Positions 10,022 through 19,455 of a stretch of DNA of 64,000 bases are shown in pieces. Origin of the DNA: Halocatena marina. Lineage in GTDB: Archaea; Halobacteriota; Halobacteria; Halobacteriales; Haloarculaceae. How positions within the stretch are numbered: position 1 is the first letter of the stretch; the number at the start of each line of letters is the position of its first letter. The notes beneath the pieces were generated by a model. The model searched no databases and was not told the DNA's origin. It saw nothing but the letters and a program-made list of their open reading frames with translations. A program made the position numbers and the translations under genes. The DNA lies in assembly GCF_025913575.1 (NCBI RefSeq), contig NZ_CP109785.1:3348001-3412000 (forward strand), in the 5' to 3' direction.

Positions 10022-10294
10022 TCAAGCGCCTGTTTCTGCTCGTTTGCTATCGCCGTAGGTTTTTTCGAGATACGCGATAATGTCACTCGATTCAGGCATT
10101 CCTTCGACGTCGTGTTCGTGGTCGACGAGCACTGGGACACCGGTTTGTCCGCTAGCCTCCTTGACCTCATCTCGGTCTGCGTGGGAGCGTGACACCAAGT
10201 GCGATTCGTACTCAAGCCCGATTTCGTCGAGTTTCTGCTTAACCTTCGAACAGAACGGGCATCCTTCGAGCTCGTAGAGTTCGATTGATGACAT
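10022..10294 (-). CDS. Glutaredoxin-like protein
   Basis: 90 residues from the ATG at 10294. It has a thioredoxin-fold glutaredoxin/GST-N domain with the redox motif CPFC (about residues 12-15), the cis-proline motif TGVPVLVD and the ESSDIIAYLEKTY helix. It probably reduces or transfers thiol groups; haloarchaea use gamma-glutamylcysteine rather than glutathione. The frame extends upstream to 10372, but a TATA-like run (TTTTATATG on this strand, about 10316-10325) lies 25-30 bases before 10294, which supports the short start. Confidence 0.88.
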   Translation of the reverse strand: MSSIELYELEGCPFCSKVKQKLDEIGLEYESHLVSRSHADRDEVKEASGQTGVPVLVDHEHDVEGMPESSDIIAYLEKTYGDSKRAETGA

Positions 10295-10368
10295 CGACGT
10301 GGGTACGTTAGCATCACATATAAAACACCGCTGGAGTGTGTCAAGCGTGTGTGATTGCTCTGAAGGAT

Positions 10369-11082
10369 TCACACAATAGTCGTGAGGGAGTTCACAGGGG
10401 CGTCGATCCGTTCTCGAACAGTGTCGATACCGTCGGTCCCGACAGCGATGAGCGTGAACACGCCAACAACGGTGGCGTCCGCAAAGGCAGCGATGTCGAG
10501 GAGAAGTTCTTGGGTTTCTCCCGAGCGGATGAGATCGTCGACGACGAGCACTCGCTGACCCGAGCTAAGAGCGCTCGCAGGGAGATAGTACGTGAGTTCG
10601 ATACCGCTTTCGAGCCGTGAACGCGCTTCGATGAACTCCTCGACAGCCGTTTCTTTCGACTGCTTCGCGTAGGCGATCTGAGCGTCGAAATACCGTGCCA
10701 TCGCTGCTCCGAGCGTAATACCGTCGGTCGCCGCTGTCAGAACGACGCTCGGCTGTTCGAACGCGAACGCTTCTGCGACAGCGGGAGCAACGAGATCGAG
10801 AAAGGATTGATCGAAAACGAGTGAGGAGTTATCGACGTAGCCATCTCGATCGACGACGAGACGGGTATCCAACTCGGCAGCGAGGGTTTCGAGCCCCGTC
10901 TCTGCGAGAAGTACCCGTGCGCGCTCGGGACCAGGGAGAACGTGACCGTTGACGTACCGATTCAGATCGCCCGCCGAGAGACCGGTTGTCTCGGCCAGCT
11001 CGTCGTACGTTCGCGTCTGCTTGAGCATCCGGAGCACTTTCACCGCGCGCAACTGAAGCGTCGCTTTCTCCGCCCTGTTCAT
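10369..11082 (-). CDS. gfcR: GfcR-type transcriptional regulator (HTH + PRTase)
   Basis: 237 residues from the ATG at 11082. The N-terminal HTH (TYDELAETTGLSAGDLNRYVNG) is followed by a phosphoribosyltransferase-like domain with the PRPP-loop motif VLVVDDLIRSGET. GfcR in Haloferax is described as an activator of glycolytic and central carbon genes that may sense PRPP or a related ligand. The open frame continues to 11184, but the N-terminus MNRAEKATLQLRAVKVL is the conserved one. It lies next to pyrE, a true PRTase. Confidence 0.87.
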   Translation of the reverse strand: MNRAEKATLQLRAVKVLRMLKQTRTYDELAETTGLSAGDLNRYVNGHVLPGPERARVLLAETGLETLAAELDTRLVVDRDGYVDNSSLVFDQSFLDLVAPAVAEAFAFEQPSVVLTAATDGITLGAAMARYFDAQIAYAKQSKETAVEEFIEARSRLESGIELTYYLPASALSSGQRVLVVDDLIRSGETQELLLDIAAFADATVVGVFTLIAVGTDGIDTVRERIDAPVNSLTTIV

Positions 11083-11250
11083 ACGACTACTCGTCAACAC
11101 ACCAGTATGGATACTTCGATTGAGAAAGTGAGTGAGATAATCATCGGTGTGGAGTTTGAGAAGCGTACTCGTCAGCAAAATCACCCGCAGCGTGCAAATT
11201 CAGTTGTAACAACGTTGCTTGTTCCCACGATAGTGCAAATTCGGTGACGG

Positions 11251-11772
11251 TTATGAACTGTCCAATAGCTCGGAGGCTGTGAGGAGCGCTTCTAATTCGA
11301 TACCTTCTGCTTTGAGCCGTTCACTCGCCCCCTCCTCGCGGTCGACGACCACGAGCACTCGGTTCACGGTGGCACCAGCTTCTCGAAGCGCCCCAACAGC
11401 GTCGATCGCGCTCTGACCTGTGGTAGCAACGTCTTCGAGAACAACGACTTCTTCGCCATCTTCGAGGACACCCTCGATACGATTCCCCGAGCCGTACTCT
11501 TTCGTTTTCTTGCGCACGATGACGTACGGAAGATCCGTTCCAACACTCGTCGCAGTCACGAGGGGAACCGCTCCAAGCGCAACTCCAGCGAGCTTTGACT
11601 CGCTGATGCGCTCTGCGAACGCGTCGGCGATGAGCCCAAGACAGTGCGGATCCGTCTCGAAGAGATACTTGTCCACGTAGTAATCGCTCGTCCCTCCATG
11701 AGAAAGCTCGAATGTGCCGAATTGTACCGCATCGACGGTCTGTAACGCTTCGATGAGATCCCGGTCAGCCAT
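11251..11772 (-). CDS. pyrE: Orotate phosphoribosyltransferase
   Basis: 173 residues. It transfers ribose-5-phosphate from PRPP to orotate to form OMP in pyrimidine synthesis. The N-terminus [31 protein letters not shown] and the PRPP-binding loop [14 protein letters not shown] (about residues 107-120) are diagnostic. The length is normal for archaea. It is preceded in the same direction by gfcR (downstream), with about 170 bp between them. Confidence 0.95.
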   Translation of the reverse strand: MADRDLIEALQTVDAVQFGTFELSHGGTSDYYVDKYLFETDPHCLGLIADAFAERISESKLAGVALGAVPLVTATSVGTDLPYVIVRKKTKEYGSGNRIEGVLEDGEEVVVLEDVATTGQSAIDAVGALREAGATVNRVLVVVDREEGASERLKAEGIELEALLTASELLDSS

Positions 11773-11820
11773 ACGGAGGATGAGCGTGGGGTCGTGTTAA
11801 GCGTGTGGAACGGATTGGGA

Positions 11821-11841
11821 GTTCCAGTCGAAACGAAGGGG
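11821..11841 (+). repeat. Isolated origin recognition box-like element
   Basis: The element contains TTCCAGTCGAAACGAAGGGG, which matches the ORBs in the origin at 25897 (minus strand) and 26177 (plus strand). It sits alone between the divergent pyrE and methyltransferase genes, 14 kb from the origin. In haloarchaea Orc1/Cdc6 binds such boxes. Seen directly by sequence comparison within the window; binding is inferred. Confidence 0.6.
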
Positions 11842-12014
11842 TTCGTGTGGTATCAACATGCGCAGACAGTGGTGTCTTTGGCGGGGGTCGGTGAGAGATG
11901 ATATCGACTGTTAGTCGAGTCCGCGGACTCGACCCATCAGGACCGAAGACACCGACCCACTGTTCGAGAAACTTCGGGCGAACGAGTTTTGATCATAGCG
12001 ATGAGAAGACCGAT

Positions 12015-12695
12015 ATGGGAGTCAGAGAGGAATTCGACGCGTGGGCGGCCGACGGCCGCGATCGAGGGATGGAAGAGCGCCACTGGCACACCGCAAAGCA
12101 CGCATTAGCGCGGATGCCAGTCGAGACAGGCGATGTGATTCTCGATCTCGGTTGCGGGAGCGGATACGCTGGGCGTGCGCTCCGCGAGACGAGAGAGTCG
12201 GGACGTGTCTACGGATTTGATGGCTCGCCCAAGATGGCGCGCAAGGCTCGTTCGTACACGGAGGATCCAGCGATCGGTTACGTCGGAGGCGATTTTGACG
12301 ACCTCCCGTTTGCGGACGACAGCTTCGATCACGTCTGGTCGATGGAAGCATTCTACTACGCCGCCAAACCGGAGAATACGCTCTCCGAAATCCTTCGTGT
12401 CCTCCGACCGGGCGGGACGTTCTTCTGCGCTGTGAACTACTACGAGGAGAACATTCATTCTCACGACTGGCAAGAGTTCATCAGCGTGGAGATGACCCGC
12501 TGGTCTCGGGCAGAGTATCGCAAAGCGTTCCGAACAGCAGGATTTCACGTCGCCGAACAGGACACCATCCCCGATCGTGAGATAGCTATCCCGTCTGAAA
12601 ACGCGTTTCCAACCGAAGAGTGGGATACGCGCGAAGAGATGGTTGAACGCTACCGGGAGTACGGAACGCTCCTGACGGTCGGTGTGGCTCCGTAA
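12015..12695 (+). CDS. Class I SAM-dependent methyltransferase
   Basis: 226 residues from the ATG at 12015; the frame runs further upstream but over the ORB-containing leader. Motif I is VILDLGCGSGYAGRAL (about residues 41-56), followed by an acidic loop YGFDGS and motif LPFADDSFDHVWSMEAFYY, as in UbiE/Methyltransf_11 enzymes. The substrate is not evident. It stands alone, divergent from pyrE. Confidence 0.85.
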   Translation: MGVREEFDAWAADGRDRGMEERHWHTAKHALARMPVETGDVILDLGCGSGYAGRALRETRESGRVYGFDGSPKMARKARSYTEDPAIGYVGGDFDDLPFADDSFDHVWSMEAFYYAAKPENTLSEILRVLRPGGTFFCAVNYYEENIHSHDWQEFISVEMTRWSRAEYRKAFRTAGFHVAEQDTIPDREIAIPSENAFPTEEWDTREEMVERYREYGTLLTVGVAP

Positions 12696-12850
12696 ACGAC
12701 CCGCTCCGGTGTCTATCTACTGAATCACTTTTGACTGGTGTTTGTGGTCTGCAAATGGGCCATAGGTCGGCACACGAACGAACTACTCGGTTAACCATCG
12801 AACAGACAGAGCACAATCGTAGCCTCGGAGGACAAAAACGAACACGAAGT

Positions 12851-13261
12851 TCACAGTTCATCGCGGATTGCAACGGCAAGATTTCGTCCCGACTCGTCGG
12901 TCAGCTGTCCGTGTGGCCAGCGGAGGGTTATACCGTCCGCTTCGTAGCGTGGCACGATATGAACGTGGGCATGAAACACGTCTTGGCCAGCAGCCACGCC
13001 GTTCGACTGGATGATATTCAGACCATCTGGATCAACGATTGACTCGACAGCGCTTGCGACGCGCTGGGTAGTCCGGAATACGCTCGCTACGAGATCTGGT
13101 TCCATATCTGTCAGCGTTTCGTAGTGAGTCAACGGAACGACCAACGAATGGCCGGGAGTGGCAGGTGCAGCGTCGAGAAATGCAAGTGTGCTACCATCCT
13201 CGTAGAGACGAGAGGCGGATTCCTGCTCATCGGCGATATCACAGAAGACACATTCAGACAT
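12851..13261 (-). CDS. HIT family hydrolase
   Basis: 136 residues from the ATG at 13261. It has the CVFCDI zinc-type start, the conserved LVVPLTHYETL segment and the histidine triad HAHVHIVPRY near the C-terminus. HIT proteins hydrolyse nucleoside phosphoramidates or dinucleoside polyphosphates. The length is normal. It is convergent with the methyltransferase gene. Confidence 0.93.
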   Translation of the reverse strand: MSECVFCDIADEQESASRLYEDGSTLAFLDAAPATPGHSLVVPLTHYETLTDMEPDLVASVFRTTQRVASAVESIVDPDGLNIIQSNGVAAGQDVFHAHVHIVPRYEADGITLRWPHGQLTDESGRNLAVAIRDEL

Positions 13262-13471
13262 ACGGAACACTGCAAAGCGATGAGGTAAATGCTTTCAAGA
13301 GAACGCAGACAGCTCACTGTCCAGTGATACATTCAAATCCATCGAGTATCACGGCTGATCGAACAAAACGAATGGAGGTTCACAGTATCGATCAACGATC
13401 GAATCGACGATCGACGTACGACCCATGCTAACCATCCAAACAGTCATACTACTGAACGTACAACGCGAGGT

Positions 13472-13633
13472 ATGAACGCAAAACGTGTGCTCATCGTGAT
13501 TGGTGCGGTCCTCGCGTTCTTGGCTGCTATTACGCTGTACCGGCAGCGAAACAGTTCTCGCATGCGACGTGAATCTGGCCCAACCCGAGCGCGATTAGAC
13601 GATGGTCGAGAGGTCGGAATTGTGAAATTCTAG
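13472..13633 (+). CDS. Small single-TM protein
   Basis: 53 residues starting MNAKRVLIVIGAVLAFL. One N-terminal transmembrane helix (about residues 5-22) is followed by a basic segment (YRQRNSSRMRRESG) and an acidic end. It sits just upstream of another small membrane protein, with about 50 bp between. Function unknown; small haloarchaeal proteins of this shape are common. Confidence 0.55.
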   Translation: MNAKRVLIVIGAVLAFLAAITLYRQRNSSRMRRESGPTRARLDDGREVGIVKF

Positions 13634-13684
13634 AAGAATACGGTCGATAGTATCTACTATACGCTCCGCTCGTGAACCAACAGT

Positions 13685-14035
13685 ATGTTCGATGTCGGGA
13701 TCCGACAGCATCGTCCGCTCTGGATCGTTTTGTCGCTATTCGTCGCCGGTGTCTTCGCCATTATCATCTGGAATCCAGTTCTCATCGCGGACTTTCCACT
13801 TGAGCAGTTCCTCGATTGGTACGCCGTGTCTGGACTGCTACTAGTAGGACTCACAGCAGCCATCGAGGGAGACACGATGTACGCGCTCCTGTTCGCGCTC
13901 TACGCGCTCGCGTTCACGCTTCTCGTCGCCACCGTGCTTCCCACCGTGATTGCCAAAGTCGGGGTGCTGGTCTGTCTCACGCTGAGTGTGGTCCTCGCAG
14001 ACACAGTGAGGTTACTGGATCACGCCAGCACGTAG
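13685..14035 (+). CDS. Small multi-pass membrane protein
   Basis: 116 residues with about four hydrophobic helices (near residues 12-30, 44-60, 63-82, 85-106). No recognised motif. Probably transcribed with the 53-residue gene before it. It is convergent with the sulfurtransferase at 14084. Confidence 0.7.
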   Translation: MFDVGIRQHRPLWIVLSLFVAGVFAIIIWNPVLIADFPLEQFLDWYAVSGLLLVGLTAAIEGDTMYALLFALYALAFTLLVATVLPTVIAKVGVLVCLTLSVVLADTVRLLDHAST

Positions 14036-14083
14036 TACCACAAACAGTGGTGATACAATCGTACCGTACCGAACCATACCGTT

Positions 14084-14860
14084 CTATTGTGTCAGCGAGC
14101 CTCCTTCGCGTTCCCATTCAGTGAGGCTTCCCTCGTAGAATGCGAGGTGTTCGTATCCGAGATGTCGAAGAACAGTGTACGTATGGCTGATCCGCCGGGC
14201 GGTGTTGCAGTAGAGGACGATTCGCCGATCGGGTGTGATGTCGCGCGCTTCGAGGAGCGACCGGATCTCTGTCTCCGGTTTCAAGCCGCGTTCCTCTTGA
14301 TTGACGAGTTCAAGCCAGTCCAGTTGAATCGCGCCGGGAATGTGTCCCTCTTCAAACTCCCATTCTTCGCGCGTATCGACGAGTATTGATTCAGGATCAT
14401 CCATCGCACTCTCGACGGCGGTCAGATCGACGAGGGGACCATCTTCGACGAACGATGCCTCATACTCGACAGACGATATCTCAGGAGCGCTGCGACTCAC
14501 CTCCTGTTCACGACTCCAAGAGCTATAATCGCCGTCTAACAGATGGAGTGACTCGCGTGAATGACCGTAGAGTTCGCACGTAACGAGAAACCGTGCAGCG
14601 AACACACCGTGCATGTCGTCGTAGGCGACGATCTCGTCTCCGTTTTCGATGCCAACACTCCCCACTAACTCGGCAAACGCCGCTGCCCCCGGAAGCATCC
14701 CCCCCTCACCATCCTCCTCTGAGCGGAACGAATCAAACGGAACGTTGACTGCGCCCGGAAGGTGTCCGATGCCTTCATACTCCCATGCATCACGAACATC
14801 GACGAGATGCACTCCATCGAGATGATCGCCCACCCACTCATTGTCGACAATTGTGTCCAT
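14084..14860 (-). CDS. Sulfurtransferase (two rhodanese domains)
   Basis: 258 residues forming two rhodanese domains. The first has DAWEYEGIGHLPGAVNVPFD without the catalytic Cys (VAYDDMHG in its place). The second has DTREEWEFEEGHIPGAIQLDW and the catalytic loop LYCNTARRISH, Cys near residue 219. This is the layout of thiosulfate or 3-mercaptopyruvate sulfurtransferases. It is divergent from a second sulfurtransferase starting at 15101, with about 240 bp between the starts. Confidence 0.92.
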   Translation of the reverse strand: MDTIVDNEWVGDHLDGVHLVDVRDAWEYEGIGHLPGAVNVPFDSFRSEEDGEGGMLPGAAAFAELVGSVGIENGDEIVAYDDMHGVFAARFLVTCELYGHSRESLHLLDGDYSSWSREQEVSRSAPEISSVEYEASFVEDGPLVDLTAVESAMDDPESILVDTREEWEFEEGHIPGAIQLDWLELVNQEERGLKPETEIRSLLEARDITPDRRIVLYCNTARRISHTYTVLRHLGYEHLAFYEGSLTEWEREGGSLTQ

Positions 14861-15100
14861 ATCGTTGCTATGTGTCTCACGACTTCAAGTATTTACTACT
14901 AGATCCATCAGAGTTAGCGGGTAATATCTCCGGTATAACGTAGTGACACCATCAAATATACCCAGAGAAGAGCGAACCGCTGATGCATCCAATATATATT
15001 CATCCCTGAATAGGAAAAAATTTCTGGTACAGGTGATGAGCGGCGAAACGGGCCGGCAGTAATACGGATATACCAATTGGGCCGTGAGTACAAATGTACC

Positions 15101-15952
15101 ATGAGTGATTACGCGAACGACGTGCTCGTTACGGCCGATTGGGTCGACGAGCATCTCGATGACTTCCAGAGTGATGAACCGGACTACCGACTCGTAGAGG
15201 TTGACGTTGACACCGAGGCATACGATGAGAGCCACGCCCCCGGTGCCATTGGCTTTAACTGGGAAACCCAGCTGCAAGACCAGACGCGACGCGATCTGCT
15301 CTCGAAGGAGGAGTTCGAGTCGTTGCTCAGCGACCACGGGATCTCCAACGACTCGACGGTCGTCCTCTACGGTGACAACTCGAACTGGTTTGCTGCCTAC
15401 ACGTACTGGCAGTTCAAGTACTACGGCCACGACGACGTGCGACTGCTCGATGGAGGCCGCGATTACTGGCTCGACAACGATTATCCGGTGACCGAGGAGG
15501 TCCCGGAGTTCCCCGAACAAGAGTACAGCGCGAGCGAGCCCAACGAGGATATTCGCGCGTACCGATCGCAGGTCGAGTCGGCGATCGACGACGGCGTCCC
15601 GCTTGTCGACGTGCGCTCGCCCGAGGAGTTCAGTGGCGAGATCCTCGCACCTCCGGGACTGCAGGAGACGGCCCAGCGTGGCGGTCACATCCCCGGCGCG
15701 AGCAACGTCTCGTGGGCTGCAGTCGTTCAGGACGACGGCAGATTCAAGAGCGCCGACGAGCTGCGCGAACTCTACGGAAGTGAGGGAATCGAAGACGAGG
15801 AAATCGTTGCTTACTGTCGGATCGGTGAGCGCTCGTCCATCGCGTGGTTTGCACTCCACGAACTGCTCGGATACGACGACGCCGTCAACTACGACGGTTC
15901 GTGGACCGAGTGGGGCAACCTCGTCGATGCTCCCATCGAGACGGGCTCGTAA
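15101..15952 (+). CDS. tssA: Sulfurtransferase (two rhodanese domains)
   Basis: 283 residues from the ATG at 15101. The inactive N-terminal rhodanese domain (AYDESHAPGAIGFNW) is followed by the active one (DVRSPEEFSGE, GHIPGASNVSW) with the catalytic loop AYCRIGERSS. It resembles haloarchaeal thiosulfate sulfurtransferases. A long frame on the opposite strand (14885-15964) has no family and mirrors this gene's codon bias, so it is left out. Confidence 0.92.
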   Translation: MSDYANDVLVTADWVDEHLDDFQSDEPDYRLVEVDVDTEAYDESHAPGAIGFNWETQLQDQTRRDLLSKEEFESLLSDHGISNDSTVVLYGDNSNWFAAYTYWQFKYYGHDDVRLLDGGRDYWLDNDYPVTEEVPEFPEQEYSASEPNEDIRAYRSQVESAIDDGVPLVDVRSPEEFSGEILAPPGLQETAQRGGHIPGASNVSWAAVVQDDGRFKSADELRELYGSEGIEDEEIVAYCRIGERSSIAWFALHELLGYDDAVNYDGSWTEWGNLVDAPIETGS

Positions 15953-16184
15953 ACGGCTGGACACGATCTTCTTATTTGATCCAGATCAACCAGTTCCGAC
16001 AGCAGGGAAGACGATTCAATTGACGACGCGCTGATCGCTGATTGAGTAGATCGTTTCGCGATTCACTCGATGAGGGCGAATCGTCCGTCCTCCGACCCGA
16101 TTTACTGACAGAAGAGATCGATTTCGTGTCCTTGCCGGTCGGGTGATACGTACTGGAGTCAATATGCGAACGAGACACAAGTTG

Positions 16185-17945
16185 TCACTCTCCTCGAATT
16201 TTCCGTCGTCGCTCTTCGAGGCGCTCCTCGAACCACTGCCATTCGCGAGTGAACTGATCAATCGACTTCAAATTCCAGACATCCGCATCCATCACGACCG
16301 GACCAATACGGTAGGATTGGATCATATTGTACAACCAAATGATCACACCAGCGAAGATGAGGAAGGCACCGATCGTCATCATCTGCTGAAGGGATGCAAA
16401 CTGTTCTGGATACGTCGCGTACCGCCGCGGCAGTCCCAATGCTCCGTTGATGAGCATCAATCCAAACGCGATGACGGTTCCGACAATGCTGAGCCATGCG
16501 TGGACTTTCGCCAGCAATTGATCGTACATCCGGCCGGTGAGGAGAGGATACCAGTAGTAACTCGCAGCAAATGCTGCAAAGGTGATGATCCCCACCACGA
16601 TGAAGTGGAAATGTCCGACGACGTAGTAGGTATCGTGATAGAGGAGATCGATCGGGATCGCCGCGAGGAACACGCCCGTGACGCCACCGATAATGAACGT
16701 CCCGATGCCACCGATACAGAACAGCATCGGTGCGGTGAGGCGGATGTGTCCTTCCCACATTGTCGTCATCCAGTTGAACGTCTTGACAGCACTCGGAATG
16801 GCGATTGCGACTGAAACGGCCATGAAGCTAGCGCGTATTCGTGGATCGATCCCCGTCGTAAACATGTGGTGCGCCCAGACACCAAAGGAGAGGACACCAA
16901 TCGCCAGCGTGGAGTAGACGATGAATTTGAAGCCGAACAGCTTCCGTCCCGAGAATTTCGGGAGAATGAGACTCACCAGCCCAAACGCTGGCAACACGAG
17001 GATGTACACCTCTGGGTGGCCGAAGAACCAGAACAGGTGCTGCCAAAGAAGCGGCCCGCCGCCGTCGACTGTAAAGAACGTCGTCCCAAAGTTCCGGTCC
17101 AGCAATAGCATGATTAACGCACTCCCGAGCAATGGGAAAGCGAACAGAATGAGACCGCTGGTCGTCAGCATCGTCCACGAGAATATGTCGAGTGTCGACC
17201 ACGACACGTCATCGCTGCGTTCGGTGAAGATCGTCACGATGAAATTAATCGCAGCAAGCAGGGTTGCGATCCCGCTCAGGTGAAGCCCAAGTAACATCAG
17301 ATCAATCTGTGGATTCACCATCTGTGTCGTCAGAGGCGTATACATCGTCCAGCCTGTTCCCGGGGGTTGGAGCGCGAACAACGACGTGATCGAGAAACCG
17401 ATCACGGCGAGTGCCTTAGCGATGATCTCTGTGATCAGCCCCGCGCGCACAAGGAGATACGCCGGCGGGAGGATCCAAAAAGCGATGGCGTTGATACGAG
17501 GATAGGCCATATCGTCTGCACCGAGCAACAACGGGAGGAAGTAGTTACCAATACCGGTGAACGCAGGCGTGACGAAAAACAGCAACATCGTAAGCCCGTG
17601 TGTTGTAAACAGGGCGTTGTATGTTACTGGATCCCATGGGCCCGCTCCCGGTGTAAGCAACTCGGTTCGGATCATCATCGCGTCAGTTCCACCCCAAAGG
17701 GCGGTCGCGGTTGCGAACACGATGTACATGATTCCGATATCCTTGTGGTCAACACTGGTTACCCACCGAAACAGTCCAGACGGTTTCTCGTTCTCTGTTT
17801 CGGTCTCACCACCAAGCAAGTATCCACCGTCTGGCACCGCCAGCGTCGGAGGCCAGCCGTTCCGCATGGCAAGCACAACAGCAAGTGTGAACAGGAGACC
17901 ACCGACGACCGCAGCGCCCGAAAGAGAAACTGTCGGAATATTCAT
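16185..17945 (-). CDS. coxA: Cytochrome c oxidase subunit I (haem-copper, A-type)
   Basis: 586 residues with about 13 membrane helices. Haem ligands lie in TTHGLTMLLFF and VVGHFHFIVVG; the CuB ligands lie in GHPEVYILVLPAFG and WAHHMFTTG. The D-channel region NYFLPLLLGADDMAYPRINAIAFW, the Glu of HPEV and the K-channel Lys (SAVKTFNW) are all present, so this is an A-type proton-pumping oxidase. No coxB or coxC lies next to it, so the other subunits must be elsewhere. It is followed upstream by a DUF6789-like membrane protein. Confidence 0.95.
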   Translation of the reverse strand: MNIPTVSLSGAAVVGGLLFTLAVVLAMRNGWPPTLAVPDGGYLLGGETETENEKPSGLFRWVTSVDHKDIGIMYIVFATATALWGGTDAMMIRTELLTPGAGPWDPVTYNALFTTHGLTMLLFFVTPAFTGIGNYFLPLLLGADDMAYPRINAIAFWILPPAYLLVRAGLITEIIAKALAVIGFSITSLFALQPPGTGWTMYTPLTTQMVNPQIDLMLLGLHLSGIATLLAAINFIVTIFTERSDDVSWSTLDIFSWTMLTTSGLILFAFPLLGSALIMLLLDRNFGTTFFTVDGGGPLLWQHLFWFFGHPEVYILVLPAFGLVSLILPKFSGRKLFGFKFIVYSTLAIGVLSFGVWAHHMFTTGIDPRIRASFMAVSVAIAIPSAVKTFNWMTTMWEGHIRLTAPMLFCIGGIGTFIIGGVTGVFLAAIPIDLLYHDTYYVVGHFHFIVVGIITFAAFAASYYWYPLLTGRMYDQLLAKVHAWLSIVGTVIAFGLMLINGALGLPRRYATYPEQFASLQQMMTIGAFLIFAGVIIWLYNMIQSYRIGPVVMDADVWNLKSIDQFTREWQWFEERLEERRRKIRGE

Positions 17946-18146
17946 GTGTGTGCTGGATTATGGCCGAAGCTACAGGCGCACAATGGAAATAACTGTGCGT
18001 TCTCATCAGAATAAGTTGATTCTATACAATACGTAGGAGATGTTGTGATGTCACGCTGGCCAGTAATACTTTAAAATACGGTTACAATAACGGTACAGTG
18101 TAGCCACCAATACAGGCACGATAGGCTACAGCGTTGTGTGGCTCGA

Positions 18147-18605
18147 TCAAGCTGTGTCAGCGACGTTTTCCTCACGGAGGCTCGCATAGACCGCTCCGAG
18201 CGTGAATCCGTACGCGAGGTGAGCAAGCAGCGTCAGTCCCGCATAGACAATGATGAGTGGCCAGCCAATGGAGCCGCGACCGGCGATGACAAACGCTAGC
18301 CAGAGAACGAACGCGAACACGATCCCGCGGGCAGCCGGATCCGGACCACGGGGGATGTACGGTTCGAGTGCGATGAACAGTAACGGCCACGCGAACACTC
18401 CAGCTGCTACGAAGAGCACAAATCCAATCAGAATGTTATTGGGGAGTCCAACGAAGCGCGCAATAGCATCGAAGATGTGGACTTGGCTCCGAGTCTGGAC
18501 TTCGAGCAGAATCATCAGCAACGATAAAATGGCCGTGCCGGCGATACCACCGGCAATGGCACTGGACGGACGATTCATCTTTGCCATTCCAACGTAGTCC
18601 TCCAT
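18147..18605 (-). CDS. DUF6789-like membrane protein
   Basis: 152 residues from the ATG at 18605, with about four membrane helices (near 17-37, 60-80, 95-112, 118-140). It matches my memory of haloarchaeal DUF6789 proteins, often found beside haem-copper oxidase genes. The context here (upstream of coxA on the same strand, about 200 bp away) agrees. A role in oxidase assembly is only a guess from position. A later ATG at 18578 is also possible. Confidence 0.72.
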   Translation of the reverse strand: MEDYVGMAKMNRPSSAIAGGIAGTAILSLLMILLEVQTRSQVHIFDAIARFVGLPNNILIGFVLFVAAGVFAWPLLFIALEPYIPRGPDPAARGIVFAFVLWLAFVIAGRGSIGWPLIIVYAGLTLLAHLAYGFTLGAVYASLREENVADTA

Positions 18606-18708
18606 CAAAAGGCTGACTCAGTGCTGACCTCAGCAGCTCTGACTCGACGATTGTCCCAACAGTGCCGATGCCGGAGAGTACAAGCCACAGGCGAAAGTAC
18701 AGCATTGT

Positions 18709-19344
18709 ATGACAGTCGAATCGGATTCGTTCGTAGAAGCTGTGAGGGAGGAGAACAGGACCGCTCTTTCGCGGCTCGGCTCGTCGAAGGCGCTGTACGC
18801 CGACACGCAGGGAGAGATGGAAACCGAAGAGGTGCTTCAGGCTGGTGCGACAGCAGAACAAGCCGCGATGGCGACGTTCGAGCAGTGGGCCGACACTGAA
18901 GACGGAGAAGCTGCCGACGTATTCCGCGAAAGCGCAGCCGAAGAACAGGAACACTACGACACCGTACGTGATCAGCTCGATGCTCACGATGCCGATGCAA
19001 GCGAACTGCCAGCAATTCAAGCGTATCTCCGCGATTTGGATGATACGATCGCGCGAGTAGGTGGGTTCATCGGACGAACGCTCGCGGCTGAGAAATCAAA
19101 AGAGCAGATGACTGCCTTTTTTGTCGGACAAGCAGACCCACAGACATCACAGCTCTTCCGTGAGATGGGTGACGATCTCGACGCACAGCTCGAACGCGGT
19201 CTTGCGCTCCTCGAGTCGTGCTGTGAAACCGATGAAGACAGAGCACACGCACTCGAAGCAGCCTCCGGTGCAATTCAAACAGCTTACGAAGAGTACACCG
19301 ATCGACTCGAAGGGATGGGCGTAAATCCGAAGCCAGTCTGTTAA
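18709..19344 (+). CDS. Rubrerythrin/ferritin-like protein
   Basis: 211 residues, almost entirely helical and very acidic. Glutamates in EEVLQAGATAEQAAMATFEQWA and SAAEEQEHYDTVRDQL, then EKSKEQMTAFF and the final ALEAASGAIQTAYEEYTDRLEGMG, fit a four-helix diiron-type bundle of the rubrerythrin family seen in haloarchaea. The C-terminal rubredoxin domain is absent. Probably oxidative-stress related, but the reaction is not shown by the sequence. Confidence 0.75.
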   Translation: MTVESDSFVEAVREENRTALSRLGSSKALYADTQGEMETEEVLQAGATAEQAAMATFEQWADTEDGEAADVFRESAAEEQEHYDTVRDQLDAHDADASELPAIQAYLRDLDDTIARVGGFIGRTLAAEKSKEQMTAFFVGQADPQTSQLFREMGDDLDAQLERGLALLESCCETDEDRAHALEAASGAIQTAYEEYTDRLEGMGVNPKPVC

Positions 19345-19415
19345 CTCCCCATCCGCTCTGCTGTCCAGAACCAATCGATCGCAGTGGCTACTCACGTCAC
19401 GGATTCGTTCTGACT

Positions 19416-19440
19416 GCGGCCCGACGGATCACCGGGCCGC
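19416..19440. terminator. GC-rich stem-loop between convergent genes
   Basis: GCGGCCCG at 19416-19423 pairs with CGGGCCGC at 19433-19440 around a 9-base loop. It lies between the ends of two convergent genes (19344 and 19456). It may act as a bidirectional transcript end; archaeal termination mainly uses T-runs, which are not evident here. Confidence 0.35.
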
Positions 19441-19455
19441 TGAAGAAGTAATGGT

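Noticed and set aside
14885..15964. 359-codon minus-strand frame over the second sulfurtransferase
   Set aside because: It has no recognisable family and mirrors a clear rhodanese gene on the plus strand; antisense frames are common with this codon bias.
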